Below are positions 35,396 through 43,384 of a DNA stretch of 64,000 nt, in pieces (position 1 is the stretch's first letter; the number at the start of each line of letters is the position of its first letter). The notes beneath the pieces are model-generated. The model was given only the letters and a program-made list of their open reading frames with translations, was not told where the DNA came from and searched no databases. The DNA is from Alphaproteobacteria bacterium (lineage in GTDB: Bacteria; Pseudomonadota; Alphaproteobacteria; SHVP01): positions 718,287 to 782,286 of the forward strand of contig JAVJOO010000005.1 of assembly GCA_040216735.1 (NCBI GenBank), in the 5' to 3' direction. The translations under genes and the position numbers were made by a program.

Positions 35396-36375
35396 GCTTG
35401 CTTGAGCTCAAGGATCTCCACACGCATTTCATCAAAAGAGACCTCGACAACCAAACGCGGGTTGCCAAGGCGCTGAACGGCGTGTCGTTCTCGCTTGAAA
35501 AAGGCGAGGTGCTCGGGCTGGTCGGTGAAACCGGCGCGGGCAAGTCGCTGACGGCACTGTCGATCATGGGCGGCTTGCCGCCCAGCGCCCAGATCACGCA
35601 GGGCTCTATTCGGTTCAAGGACCGCGAGCTTGTTGGTTTGCCGCCTGAGAAGCTCGACGAGATTCGGGGACGGGACATTTCGATCATCGTGCAGTCGCCC
35701 CTCACCTCGCTCGACCCCTTGGCGCGCATTGGCGAGCAACTCATTCGGGTCCAGCTCCTCCACCGCCGGATCGGCCGCGAGGAAGCGCGACAAAATGCGC
35801 TAAAAATGCTCAAGGCGGTCCAGATTCCCGACCCCGAAGGCCGCATGAAAGCTTGGCCGCACGAAATGTCGGGTGGGATGGCCCAGCGCGTTCTCATGGC
35901 CATGGCCCTTGTCAACGAACCGGATTTGCTCATTGCCGACGAGCCGACCACCGGCCTCGACGTCACGGTTCAAGCGCAGGTGCTCGATCTACTTCTCGAC
36001 CTGATGCGCTCGCGTAACATGGCGACCATCATCATCACCCATGACTTGGGCGTCGTCGCCAACTACAGCAGCCGCGTCGCCGTCATGTTCTCAGGCGCCG
36101 TCGTCGAACACGGCAACGTAGAGGACGTCATCGACAACCCGATGCACCCTTACACGCGCGAACTCATCGACTCCATCCCAGACAGAATTGCACAACGCGG
36201 TTACAAGAAGGTCGGCGGCGCACCCGACCTTTACGATTTGCCCAAGGGCTGTCTGTTCCGCTACCGCTGCCCGTTTGCCGACGATGCCTGTGGAAGCGCC
36301 CCACCAACGGTAGCTATTTCCGAAACTCACGCCGCAGCTTGTCACCACCTTGAGGCCGTGAATGCCTCGACATAG
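35392..36375 (+). CDS. Oligopeptide-type ABC transporter ATP-binding protein (OppD/DppD-like)
   Basis: This 327-residue protein has Walker A GETGAGKS, Q-loop IVQSPLTSLDP, Walker B LLIADEP and ITHDLG. The signature is MSGGM rather than LSGGQ, a degenerate form that may make this half of the ATPase pair less active. The C-terminal GCLFRYRCP..C extension, which in this family can hold a metal cluster, is present. ATG 35392 overlaps the permease stop. Confidence 0.93.
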   Translation: MSLLELKDLHTHFIKRDLDNQTRVAKALNGVSFSLEKGEVLGLVGETGAGKSLTALSIMGGLPPSAQITQGSIRFKDRELVGLPPEKLDEIRGRDISIIVQSPLTSLDPLARIGEQLIRVQLLHRRIGREEARQNALKMLKAVQIPDPEGRMKAWPHEMSGGMAQRVLMAMALVNEPDLLIADEPTTGLDVTVQAQVLDLLLDLMRSRNMATIIITHDLGVVANYSSRVAVMFSGAVVEHGNVEDVIDNPMHPYTRELIDSIPDRIAQRGYKKVGGAPDLYDLPKGCLFRYRCPFADDACGSAPPTVAISETHAAACHHLEAVNAST

Positions 36376-36466
36376 GGGCTGCGCCGCCCGCCGGTAGGTT
36401 GCATTCCGCAAATATCAGGCCTGCAAGGGCAACATCGGTCTCTCTAGAATGCCTGAGGCGGCACCC

Positions 36467-37075
36467 CTAGGCCGCTGCCCATGCTTTCCTCGCATCGTCC
36501 ACCGTGACAATGCGGGCGAACAAAAAACCAAGCGTCTGGAGCGCCACGGCATAGCGGTTGGAATCATACTCTGCCGTCGCGTCACTCACGACAAAGGTCT
36601 CGTAGTCGCGCTGCGACGCATCGCGCGCAGTGGTCTCGACACAGATATTGGTGGTGATACCGCAGATCACCAGCGACCTAATTCGGAGGTTGCGCAAGAT
36701 GCCCTCTAGCGGCGTGTTGATGAAGGCGCTCGGGCGGTTCTTGTCGATAACGATGTCGCCGAGCTGAGGGGCTAGGCGCTCGATAATCTCCACATCCCAC
36801 GTCCCAGCCTTAAGACTGTTGGTGGTAATCGTGTTAGGCGTGAAATGCCGCACCGCGACACCTGCATCCTTGTAATCCGGTCTGTAAACGAAACGGGTAT
36901 AAACAACCTGGACGCCGGCGGCGCGGGCGAGACCAATCAATTCTGCGCAAGGATCGACCGATGGCAGTAATGGAGTGGTGTCGAAGCCACGCGCGACCAT
37001 CGATCCCTTCTCGTCGAGGAAAGCATTTTGCATGTCGACCACGACCAGTGCCGTGTCCTTTACGTGAAGTTTCAT
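36467..37075 (-). CDS. Isochorismatase-like cysteine hydrolase
   Basis: This 202-residue protein has the catalytic triad of the family: Asp14 in VVVDMQNAF, Lys112 in IDKNRPSAF and Cys145 in GITTNICVETTARDA. Members hydrolyse amides such as nicotinamide, N-carbamoyl compounds and biuret, or the vinyl ether of isochorismate. The nucleophile Cys points to amide hydrolysis. It diverges from the acyl-CoA ligase by 275 bases and converges on the ABC operon. It may act on a nitrogenous product of the imported substrate. Confidence 0.9.
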   Translation of the reverse strand: MKLHVKDTALVVVDMQNAFLDEKGSMVARGFDTTPLLPSVDPCAELIGLARAAGVQVVYTRFVYRPDYKDAGVAVRHFTPNTITTNSLKAGTWDVEIIERLAPQLGDIVIDKNRPSAFINTPLEGILRNLRIRSLVICGITTNICVETTARDASQRDYETFVVSDATAEYDSNRYAVALQTLGFLFARIVTVDDARKAWAAA

Positions 37076-37350
37076 TTCTCTAGCGCCCTCGACCTTGTTT
37101 CCGCACCTTCGCGACGAAATTTCCCTCTGCTCTTACCCTGTCCGCGCTCAGACAAATAGTCGACAAAAGACTGTCCTCCGGGAAGGGCGCGCGGATAGGG
37201 TGTCCTTGACGAGCAGCCCCAAAACCAGACGCAAATACAGCTGCAATACCTCGGATTGTCTGCCGCTGATTCCCAGGGCGGACTGTTAACTGTTTCAACT
37301 AATATATGCGACGAATTCGAGCCAGTTCTTTATGCCAGAGAGGCCGAGTT

Positions 37351-38889
37351 ATGAGTCAAACCGTCTTCGATTGGATCGCCTTTAACGCCCGGCGCCGACC
37401 GACTCACATCGCTCTGGGGGACCTAGCCAGCGACCGCCGCTTCACCTATGCCGAGATGAACTTACGTGTCGAACGTGCCGCCCGGTTCCTGAGCGATCGG
37501 GGAATTCGCAAAGGTAGCCGTGTCGGTGTCTTGGCTCGGAACTCCACGGACATGATTGAACTGCTTTTCGCCAGCAAGAGAATCGGCGCCATCATGGTGC
37601 CGATGAACTGGCGTTTGGCAACGTCAGAATTGCAGCACGTCGTGAACGATTCGGCGCCCGCGATCCTGTTCTCTGGTACCGAATTCATCGATGCCGCGCG
37701 TCAGATCATCGATCCGTCTTTGATCGTCACGCTGACTGGCGACGGTTCGCTCGAATCTGGTTATGAAAAGGGATTACACCGCGCCGACCTGGATTCGACC
37801 CAGATCTGGCCAACCCTGACCAACGACGACCCCTGGTTGTTGATCTATACGTCGGGAACCACCGGTCGCTCGAAGGGAGCGATCCTCACGCATGGCACCG
37901 TCTTCTACAACATGATCAGCCTGAACATGTTCAGCCGCTTGACCTGCGATTCGATCACGCTCACCTTCAACCCATTGTTCCACACGGGCGGTCTCAGCGC
38001 CTACTCGATCCCGGCGCTTCATACCGGGGCGACGGTCTACGTGATGCGTCAGTTCGACGCCGGTCAGGTCAATGCGTTGCTCAGCGAGCCCACGCTCGGG
38101 ATCACGCATATCAACAGCGCACCGACAATGTTCCTCTTGATGAGTCAGCATCCATCATTTGCGGCGGCAGATTATTCGCGCCTGGTATGCGCCACGATTG
38201 GTGGCGAAGCTGTGCCGACAACCCTCGTCGACCGCTACCGACGGGAAAAGAACTTGTCTCTGCAGACCCTTTACGGACTGACGGAAGGGGGCCCGGTTTT
38301 GACGGCAGTGGATATCGATTCTGTCGGTGCCTATCCGGGATCCGTCGGCACCAGCCTGCTCTATACAGAAATGCGTCTGGTCGGTACTGACGGTACGGAC
38401 GTAGCGACGGGAGAAGTAGGTGAAATATGGGCTCGCGGGCCCAACGTTTCACCGGGCTATTGGCACAATCCTGAAAAAACTAAAGAAGCTTTTGAAGGTG
38501 ACTGGCTCAAGACCGGTGATGCAGGGCGACGCGACGCCAGCGGACACTACTACCTCGCTGATCGCTGGAAAGACATGTACATCTCCGGCGCTGAGAATGT
38601 TTACCCGGCTGAAATCGAGAACGTCCTCTATCAGCTGGACGGCATCGCCGAGGCAGCGGTGATCGGCGTTCCCGACGAGCGCTGGGGGGAAACCGGCCGC
38701 GCGGTCGTCGTCCTCAAATCTGGTGCTGATCTCGACGAGACCGCAATAATCGCCCACTGCAGGACACACTTGGCCAAGTTCAAGGTGCCCACATCGGTCG
38801 TCTTTACTAACGAGTTGCCGCGCAGCGGTGGCGGGAAGGTCGTCAAACCAGACCTGCGAACGCGTTTCGGGAAACCGACAACGACCTAG
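37351..38889 (+). CDS. AMP-dependent acyl-CoA synthetase/ligase
   Basis: This 512-residue ANL-superfamily enzyme has the P-loop-like LIYTSGTTGRSKGA, an A5-type LYGLTEGG, a hinge region YLADRWKDMYISGAENVYP and the C-terminal catalytic Lys in RSGGGKVVKPDL. It activates a carboxylic acid with ATP and CoA. The ATG at 37351 has GAGAGGCCGAG before it; the upstream frame adds 15 residues without support. Placed with importer, oxygenases and oxidoreductases, it could activate the acid formed from the imported substrate. Confidence 0.93.
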   Translation: MSQTVFDWIAFNARRRPTHIALGDLASDRRFTYAEMNLRVERAARFLSDRGIRKGSRVGVLARNSTDMIELLFASKRIGAIMVPMNWRLATSELQHVVNDSAPAILFSGTEFIDAARQIIDPSLIVTLTGDGSLESGYEKGLHRADLDSTQIWPTLTNDDPWLLIYTSGTTGRSKGAILTHGTVFYNMISLNMFSRLTCDSITLTFNPLFHTGGLSAYSIPALHTGATVYVMRQFDAGQVNALLSEPTLGITHINSAPTMFLLMSQHPSFAAADYSRLVCATIGGEAVPTTLVDRYRREKNLSLQTLYGLTEGGPVLTAVDIDSVGAYPGSVGTSLLYTEMRLVGTDGTDVATGEVGEIWARGPNVSPGYWHNPEKTKEAFEGDWLKTGDAGRRDASGHYYLADRWKDMYISGAENVYPAEIENVLYQLDGIAEAAVIGVPDERWGETGRAVVVLKSGADLDETAIIAHCRTHLAKFKVPTSVVFTNELPRSGGGKVVKPDLRTRFGKPTTT

Positions 38890-39144
38890 TTGGTGGTCCC
38901 GTTGAGGTCCGCCGACTCCAAAGAAAGGCGGGGAAGGTCTTGATCGTGCCGAGCGGAAAGGCGTGGTCGGCCGAAGAGGCAAGGGAAGATGTCGATAGAG
39001 CCGGTGAGCGCCATTGCGGCGAAGGCCGGTGCCTCGAGAGGCTTACTCATGGGTATTGATGGGCGACGTGGCATCTATAGGATCGTGGTGAGGCGGCGTT
39101 GCACAGTGGCGGCGCTAGACAGGGTTTTCGGTTGAGGAGGTTGG

Positions 39145-39426
39145 ATGATGGAAGAGCTCGCGCCTTTCCGACGGCGTATCGACGAGTTGGACGATAAGAT
39201 CGTTCGGCTTCTGGCCGAGCGCTTCGCGGTGGTTCGCCAGGTTGCCGAAGTGAAGCGATCCGGAAGGATCCCATCTGTGCTCCCAGAGCGGATCGAGGAA
39301 GTGAAGGCGCGCGCGGCCCAGAATGCGGCGCCGCTCGGCCTCGACCCTTCGTTCACACGTCGACTCTATGGACTCATCATCGATGAAGCATGCCGGCTTG
39401 AGGACGATTTGATCGACGCACGTTGA
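39145..39426 (+). CDS. Chorismate mutase, AroQ type
   Basis: This small all-helical protein of 93 residues has RRRIDELDDKIVRLLAERF as helix 1 and RQVAEVKRSGRIPSVLPERIEEV with the conserved Lys and Glu/Arg residues. The fold converts chorismate to prephenate; single-domain members in catabolic clusters can instead act as isochorismate-pyruvate lyases or have other roles. GAGGAGG precedes ATG 39145, with ATG 39148 also possible. The following GMC oxidoreductase is probably co-transcribed. Confidence 0.88.
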   Translation: MMEELAPFRRRIDELDDKIVRLLAERFAVVRQVAEVKRSGRIPSVLPERIEEVKARAAQNAAPLGLDPSFTRRLYGLIIDEACRLEDDLIDAR

Positions 39427-39512
39427 GGCCTATCACACGTCAATCGGCTACAGCTATGGCGCGCCGATACAGTGCGTTTACGGGCGCCCGAACCGAGAAG
39501 AGATTCCCACCG

Positions 39513-41120
39513 ATGCCGCGCCATCATGGTTTTGACTACATCGTGGTCGGTGCCGGCTCGGCCGGATGCATTCTCGCAAACAGATTGTCGCGGAACCATC
39601 GTGTATTGCTGTTGGAGGCGGGCGGGCGCGACTGGAACCCGATGATCCGAGTTCCTTTGATGACTCGGCTGCTCTACGAGATGCCTTCCTTGAACTGGGG
39701 TTATGACACCGAGCCGCAAGTTGGGCTCGGCGGACGAACCGTACATTGGCCGCGCGGCAAGGTTCTCGGTGGCTCATCCTCAATCAACGGGATGGCGTAC
39801 GTCCGAGGGCACTTCAGCGACTATGACGGATGGGCCGCGAGCGGACTTGAAGGTTGGTCATACGACCATGTATTGCCTTACTTCAGGCGATTAGAGGATC
39901 ATCAGGACAAGACGAACGACCTGCGTGGCAAACGCGGCCCGTTAAAGCTCACGACACCCCCTACGACGGGGCCACTCCCGGAGGCATTTTTCGCTGCGTG
40001 TGCACAAGCCGGGGTGCCGAAGAGCGAGGACTTCAACGGCGGAGACCAGGAAGGGTATGGCCGCCATGACTTTGCGATCTACCATGGCCGGCGACAAAAC
40101 ACCGCGACGGCCTACCTCAAGCCGATTGGGGACCGGAAATCCCTAACCGTTTGGACAGGAACCCAGGTGACGCGGATCCATTTGCGGTCGGGTCGTGCCA
40201 CCGGCGCTACCTGTGTGCGTCCGGGTGGGGGGGAAGAGCAAGTCGCCGTGGACGGCGAGGTGATCCTCGCAGGTGGTGCGGTCAATAGCCCCCACCTTAT
40301 GATGCTGTCAGGCATCGGGCCCGCCGACCATTTGCGGGAAGTAGGGATTTCACCGACCCACGACTTGCCGGGCGTTGGGCAGAACCTTCATGACCATGTC
40401 GGTGTGTACGGCGTCTTCGACGCCTCCAATGCCGAGGTCACCTTCAACCGATACTTGCGCCCCGATCGAGCGCTCGCTGCCATTGGACTGGGGTGGGCGT
40501 TTGGTGTCGGACCGGCTGCAATGATGCCGACGCAGGCAGGTGCATTCGTGCGCAGCGACGCAGCCCTAAGCCGACCCGACATCCAGCTCAGTCTCATGCC
40601 TATACTGCCGACAAAACGGCTTCTGCAGTGGGGCGCATGGCGGGACGGCGCATTCGTAATCCATGCCTATCAGCTTCGGCCCGAGAGCCGCGGCACGATC
40701 TCGTTGCGATCAGCCGACCCCAACCGCAAGCCGCGCATCGACCCTGGCTACTTAACTGCTTCTGGGGACGTGAGCGCATTGCGCGATTGTCTCGGAGCGA
40801 TACGGGATATTGCGCAACAAGACGCCATGCGCCCATGGATTAGCCGGGAGCGGTCGCCCGGACCGGCAATGGCTCGCGGCCCGGCGACGGAAGCCTGGAT
40901 TCGAGACAACGCCTCGACCTGCTTCCATCCGGTCGGAACGTGCGCTATGGGAACCGATCCAGCGGCCGGCGCTGTAACGGACGCCACCTTACGCGTACAC
41001 GGAATCGACGGTCTCCGCGTCGCCGACGCATCCGCGATCCCTGCCATCACAGGCGGGAACACCGCCGCGCCGGTCATGATGATTGCCGAGAAGGCGGCCC
41101 AGGCCATCGTAGGCTTTTAG
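39513..41120 (+). CDS. GMC-family FAD-dependent oxidoreductase
   Basis: This 535-residue protein begins with the FAD site VVGAGSAGC and has the GMC signature GGSSSINGMAYVRG, a second motif GGAVNSPHLMMLSGIGP and the C-terminal catalytic residues in STCFHPVGTCAMG (His) and TGGNTAAPVMMIAEKAA (Asn). It would oxidise an alcohol, as choline or other alcohol dehydrogenases do. I start at ATG 39513, before the Rossmann strand; earlier in-frame starts reach back to the chorismate mutase stop. A small cytochrome c is encoded just beyond on the opposite strand and could accept electrons. Confidence 0.93.
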   Translation: MPRHHGFDYIVVGAGSAGCILANRLSRNHRVLLLEAGGRDWNPMIRVPLMTRLLYEMPSLNWGYDTEPQVGLGGRTVHWPRGKVLGGSSSINGMAYVRGHFSDYDGWAASGLEGWSYDHVLPYFRRLEDHQDKTNDLRGKRGPLKLTTPPTTGPLPEAFFAACAQAGVPKSEDFNGGDQEGYGRHDFAIYHGRRQNTATAYLKPIGDRKSLTVWTGTQVTRIHLRSGRATGATCVRPGGGEEQVAVDGEVILAGGAVNSPHLMMLSGIGPADHLREVGISPTHDLPGVGQNLHDHVGVYGVFDASNAEVTFNRYLRPDRALAAIGLGWAFGVGPAAMMPTQAGAFVRSDAALSRPDIQLSLMPILPTKRLLQWGAWRDGAFVIHAYQLRPESRGTISLRSADPNRKPRIDPGYLTASGDVSALRDCLGAIRDIAQQDAMRPWISRERSPGPAMARGPATEAWIRDNASTCFHPVGTCAMGTDPAAGAVTDATLRVHGIDGLRVADASAIPAITGGNTAAPVMMIAEKAAQAIVGF

Positions 41121-41123
41121 CTA

Positions 41124-41142
41124 CCCGACGCGTCGTGTCGGG
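41124..41142 (+). terminator. Hairpin after the GMC oxidoreductase
   Basis: CCCGAC-N7-GTCGGG, a 6-bp stem four bases after the stop. No U tract follows, so the assignment is weak. Confidence 0.4.
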
Positions 41143-41222
41143 CAGCGCGCCAGCAAACGAAGGGCAACGGACGACTTTGCGCTTGCGGGTGATTGGCGTA
41201 GGTATCCACCTGTCAAGGTTTG

Positions 41223-41546
41223 CTACTCAAGGGTCTTGAGAAACGCGATGAGGCTTTCGACCTCATCCGGCTCAAAGCGGAATTGCGGCATGTCCGAGTG
41301 GCCCGTCACAATACCCTCGGCGAGGGCTTCTTCGAGGCTTTCAACCGGGTAGCGTTTGTGGAGATCGCGAAACGGCGGCGCGATTGATAGCGGGCTCTGT
41401 CCGTCCGTATCGACTGCGTGACATCGAGCGCAGTGCATCTTGGCAATGGCGAGGCCGGCCGCTGCATCGCGCAGCGTCTGCGCCGTTCCGGGATCGACAA
41501 CCAAAACACACAAAACGGTTACCACGCCAGCAAGAATTGTCTTCAT
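41223..41546 (-). CDS. Small periplasmic c-type cytochrome
   Basis: This 107-residue protein has a signal peptide ending near DPGTAQ, one haem-binding CARCH and a distal Met in HSDMPQF, as in class I cytochromes c. It probably shuttles electrons in the periplasm. The gene is convergent to the GMC oxidoreductase (102 bases apart), a common partner type, though it is on the opposite strand and so is not in the same operon. Confidence 0.92.
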   Translation of the reverse strand: MKTILAGVVTVLCVLVVDPGTAQTLRDAAAGLAIAKMHCARCHAVDTDGQSPLSIAPPFRDLHKRYPVESLEEALAEGIVTGHSDMPQFRFEPDEVESLIAFLKTLE

Positions 41547-41647
41547 AGTCTCCCCAACGAACCTAGGAACGACTCCGCTTCACCAGAACCGCACCGACAC
41601 TGGAAACACATTGATACCACACTCGAACGACAGAACTTCGGCCCACA

Positions 41648-41730
41648 TGTCGGCACAGGGTGCGTGGTTTTCAACAGCGCGCATGTAGCGCCCGCCCGTC
41701 AGGTCGTTGGAATAGAAGGAATTGGCGGTG
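41648..41730. repeat. Dispersed intergenic repeat, copy A
   Basis: Matches 21245-21319 over about 80 bases with a few gaps: TGTCGGCAC, GTGCGTGGTTTT, a GCGCGC core, CCCGTC and ATTGGCGGTG. Both copies lie between divergent genes. The match stops where a GGTGCTGACA end begins. Confidence 0.5.
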
Positions 41731-42072
41731 CTGACAGGCTAACGCTAACTTGTCTCTGGATTGTAGCCTAGGTTGTGCCCGGTCCAGAGGAGATTATCCC
41801 GCCAATCTCGTCCAAGCGTCACAGGTTCCCGCCGGATGCGATCAGACATGCGGTCTGGCTGCATTTCCGCTTCACCCTGAGTATTTGGGACGTCTAGGAA
41901 CGTAGGGCGAAGCGCGGTATCGAGGTGAGCCTCGAGGCCGCTCGTTGCTAGGTCAACAAGTTCGGACCGACGATTGCCGCCAACCTTCGCCGGCGCTGCG
42001 AAGCACCGACCGGCCGATGGCATTTAAGTCGTTCAAGGCGACAATATTCCTGCTGTTTCTCTTGTCAGCACC
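41727..42072. mobile_element. MITE-like segment with inverted ends resembling the IS6 remnant
   Basis: GGTGCTGACA at 41727-41736 and TGTCAGCACC at 42063-42072 are perfect 10-bp inverted repeats about 346 bases apart. The right end, CTTGTCAGCACCC, is identical over 13 bases to 49005-49017 beside the IS6-type transposase relic. No ORF lies inside and no target duplication is seen. The remaining bases of the 41547-42198 gap hold only the repeat copy and a short leader. Confidence 0.4.
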
Positions 42073-42198
42073 CTATCGGGAGCGTTGTCCGTGTTTACGC
42101 CACTTTTCCTTAGATGAATCACCGAGAGATTCTTTTTCTAAACGTGATCCAAGGCGGAACAGGTGGCGTATACCATCACAACTCAAGGAGAATGTTTC

Positions 42199-42501
42199 AT
42201 GACACCCGCAAACTTGGCACTGGTCGAAAACTTCCACAACGAGCGACTGGCAGCTACTGAGAGACGGCCCAGGCGCGGGGAAGCCGAACGAAAACTGACA
42301 AGCCAGGTCGTCCGCACCATCAACGACATCAACGACGTGTTGCAGTCATTGGGTGTCGTCGTTGAGGCCGCCCACCATTGGATGACTACCCACGGCGAAA
42401 ACAAGCCAGGTGTAACAATGGTAACCAACACTCTACTCGGCTGTTTCCGAAACGATTCGACCACAAGACAGGAGTTTCTGTCGCTGGTGCGGCAGGGTTA
42501 A
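42199..42501 (+). CDS. Hypothetical protein, 100 residues
   Basis: I do not recognise a family. The protein is soluble, mixed helical, with a charged N-terminal third (ERRPRRGEAERK) and a central segment INDVLQSLGVVVEAAHHW. AAGGAG at a normal distance before ATG 42199 supports it as a real gene. It heads a run of short ORFs (42506, 42699) leading into a DCC-family protein gene, with gaps of 4 and 7 bases, so these may be one operon. The upstream region has the MITE-like segment. Confidence 0.6.
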   Translation: MTPANLALVENFHNERLAATERRPRRGEAERKLTSQVVRTINDINDVLQSLGVVVEAAHHWMTTHGENKPGVTMVTNTLLGCFRNDSTTRQEFLSLVRQG

Positions 42502-42505
42502 GCCG

Positions 42506-42691
42506 GTGGCCAACAAGAGCGCCAGATCAGAGCCTACAAGCGAGTGCGAAGAGATCTTTGTTTTCGACGCCATCGAGTTGGACCCTGAAAAGTGCGGCTT
42601 CTCCGCCCCTGCTTCGGCAGCATCTAAGCCCCGGCTGCTCGTCGTCCGCCGCGATGCCGAGCGCTGGAAGAAACTCCTATACGGAGGTTGA
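42506..42691 (+). CDS. Hypothetical small protein, 61 residues
   Basis: No family is recognised. It starts at GTG, four bases after the preceding stop, with AGGG upstream. The sequence is acidic in the middle (DAIELDPEKCG) and ends WKKLLYGG. It has no signal peptide or membrane segment. Support is only from spacing and position; it may be spurious. Confidence 0.35.
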   Translation: MANKSARSEPTSECEEIFVFDAIELDPEKCGFSAPASAASKPRLLVVRRDAERWKKLLYGG

Positions 42692-42698
42692 CCCAACG

Positions 42699-42917
42699 TT
42701 GCAGAGACGAGGTAACCACTTGGACAGGTGCGAAACTGTTCCCAAACAACTTACTCCGGAGCCGTGGTACGCAATCAGCCAACCTCGCCTCGAGCTAGCC
42801 GTCACTAATGGCGGCTTCGCAGCCTCCCCTCGGCCAATGACGGATCCGCCCCCTCCTCCGCCTGTAGTGCCGGTTCCGTCGGCTGAGAAAATTGAGGAAC
42901 TCCTTGAAAGACCATAG
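42699..42917 (+). CDS. Hypothetical proline-rich small protein
   Basis: A 72-residue frame from TTG 42699 (ribosome site GGAGG eleven bases upstream) or 65 residues from TTG 42720 (GAGG). The C-terminal half has MTDPPPPPPVVPVPSAEKIE, a poly-proline linker, and ends by overlapping the next gene. No family is recognised. Translation is uncertain because no ATG is available. Confidence 0.3.
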   Translation: MQRRGNHLDRCETVPKQLTPEPWYAISQPRLELAVTNGGFAASPRPMTDPPPPPPVVPVPSAEKIEELLERP

Positions 42918-43347
42918 CAAATCGTCTCAGGCATACCCGTCACCGATCCAGGTTCTTTTTGACGGTAGTTGCAGCTATTGCGCACGCGAGATCGCCTACT
43001 ACAAGCGTGCCACTAGATCCGGCGCGGTAGAGTGGACTGACATCTCACTGGGCGACAATGACCCAGTTGCCGGTATTACAAGAGGCAAGGCCCTCTCCCG
43101 CTTTCATGTGATTGATGAACTGGGCGTGATATTCACGGGAGGCCGCGCCTTTGCTGTGATCTGGCGCCAAGTGCCGCACCTCAGACTGCTAGCCCACATT
43201 TTTTCTGTGGCCCCCTTTAGCTGGGTTCTTACCGCCAGCTACGAGGTCTTCCTTCTATGCCATCGCATCGCGCGACGCCGCACGACCAACGAACCTCAGC
43301 ACATTACGGATGCAGTCAGTCACAGCACCGATCCGAGCTTGAGATAA
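42904..43347 (+). CDS. DCC-family (DUF393) thiol-disulfide oxidoreductase-like protein
   Basis: This 147-residue protein (151 from TTG 42892) has the family motif DGSCSYCAREI, with a CxxC in the DCC position, and a C-terminal hydrophobic helix (HIFSVAPFSWVLTASYEVFLL). Members are predicted redox proteins of unknown substrate. TTG 42904 is preferred because TGAGG is well placed; no ATG precedes the motif. It overlaps the preceding small ORF. Confidence 0.78.
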   Translation: MKDHSKSSQAYPSPIQVLFDGSCSYCAREIAYYKRATRSGAVEWTDISLGDNDPVAGITRGKALSRFHVIDELGVIFTGGRAFAVIWRQVPHLRLLAHIFSVAPFSWVLTASYEVFLLCHRIARRRTTNEPQHITDAVSHSTDPSLR

Positions 43348-43384
43348 AGACGTTTATAGAACCGGTAATCCGAAAGGGTATTAG

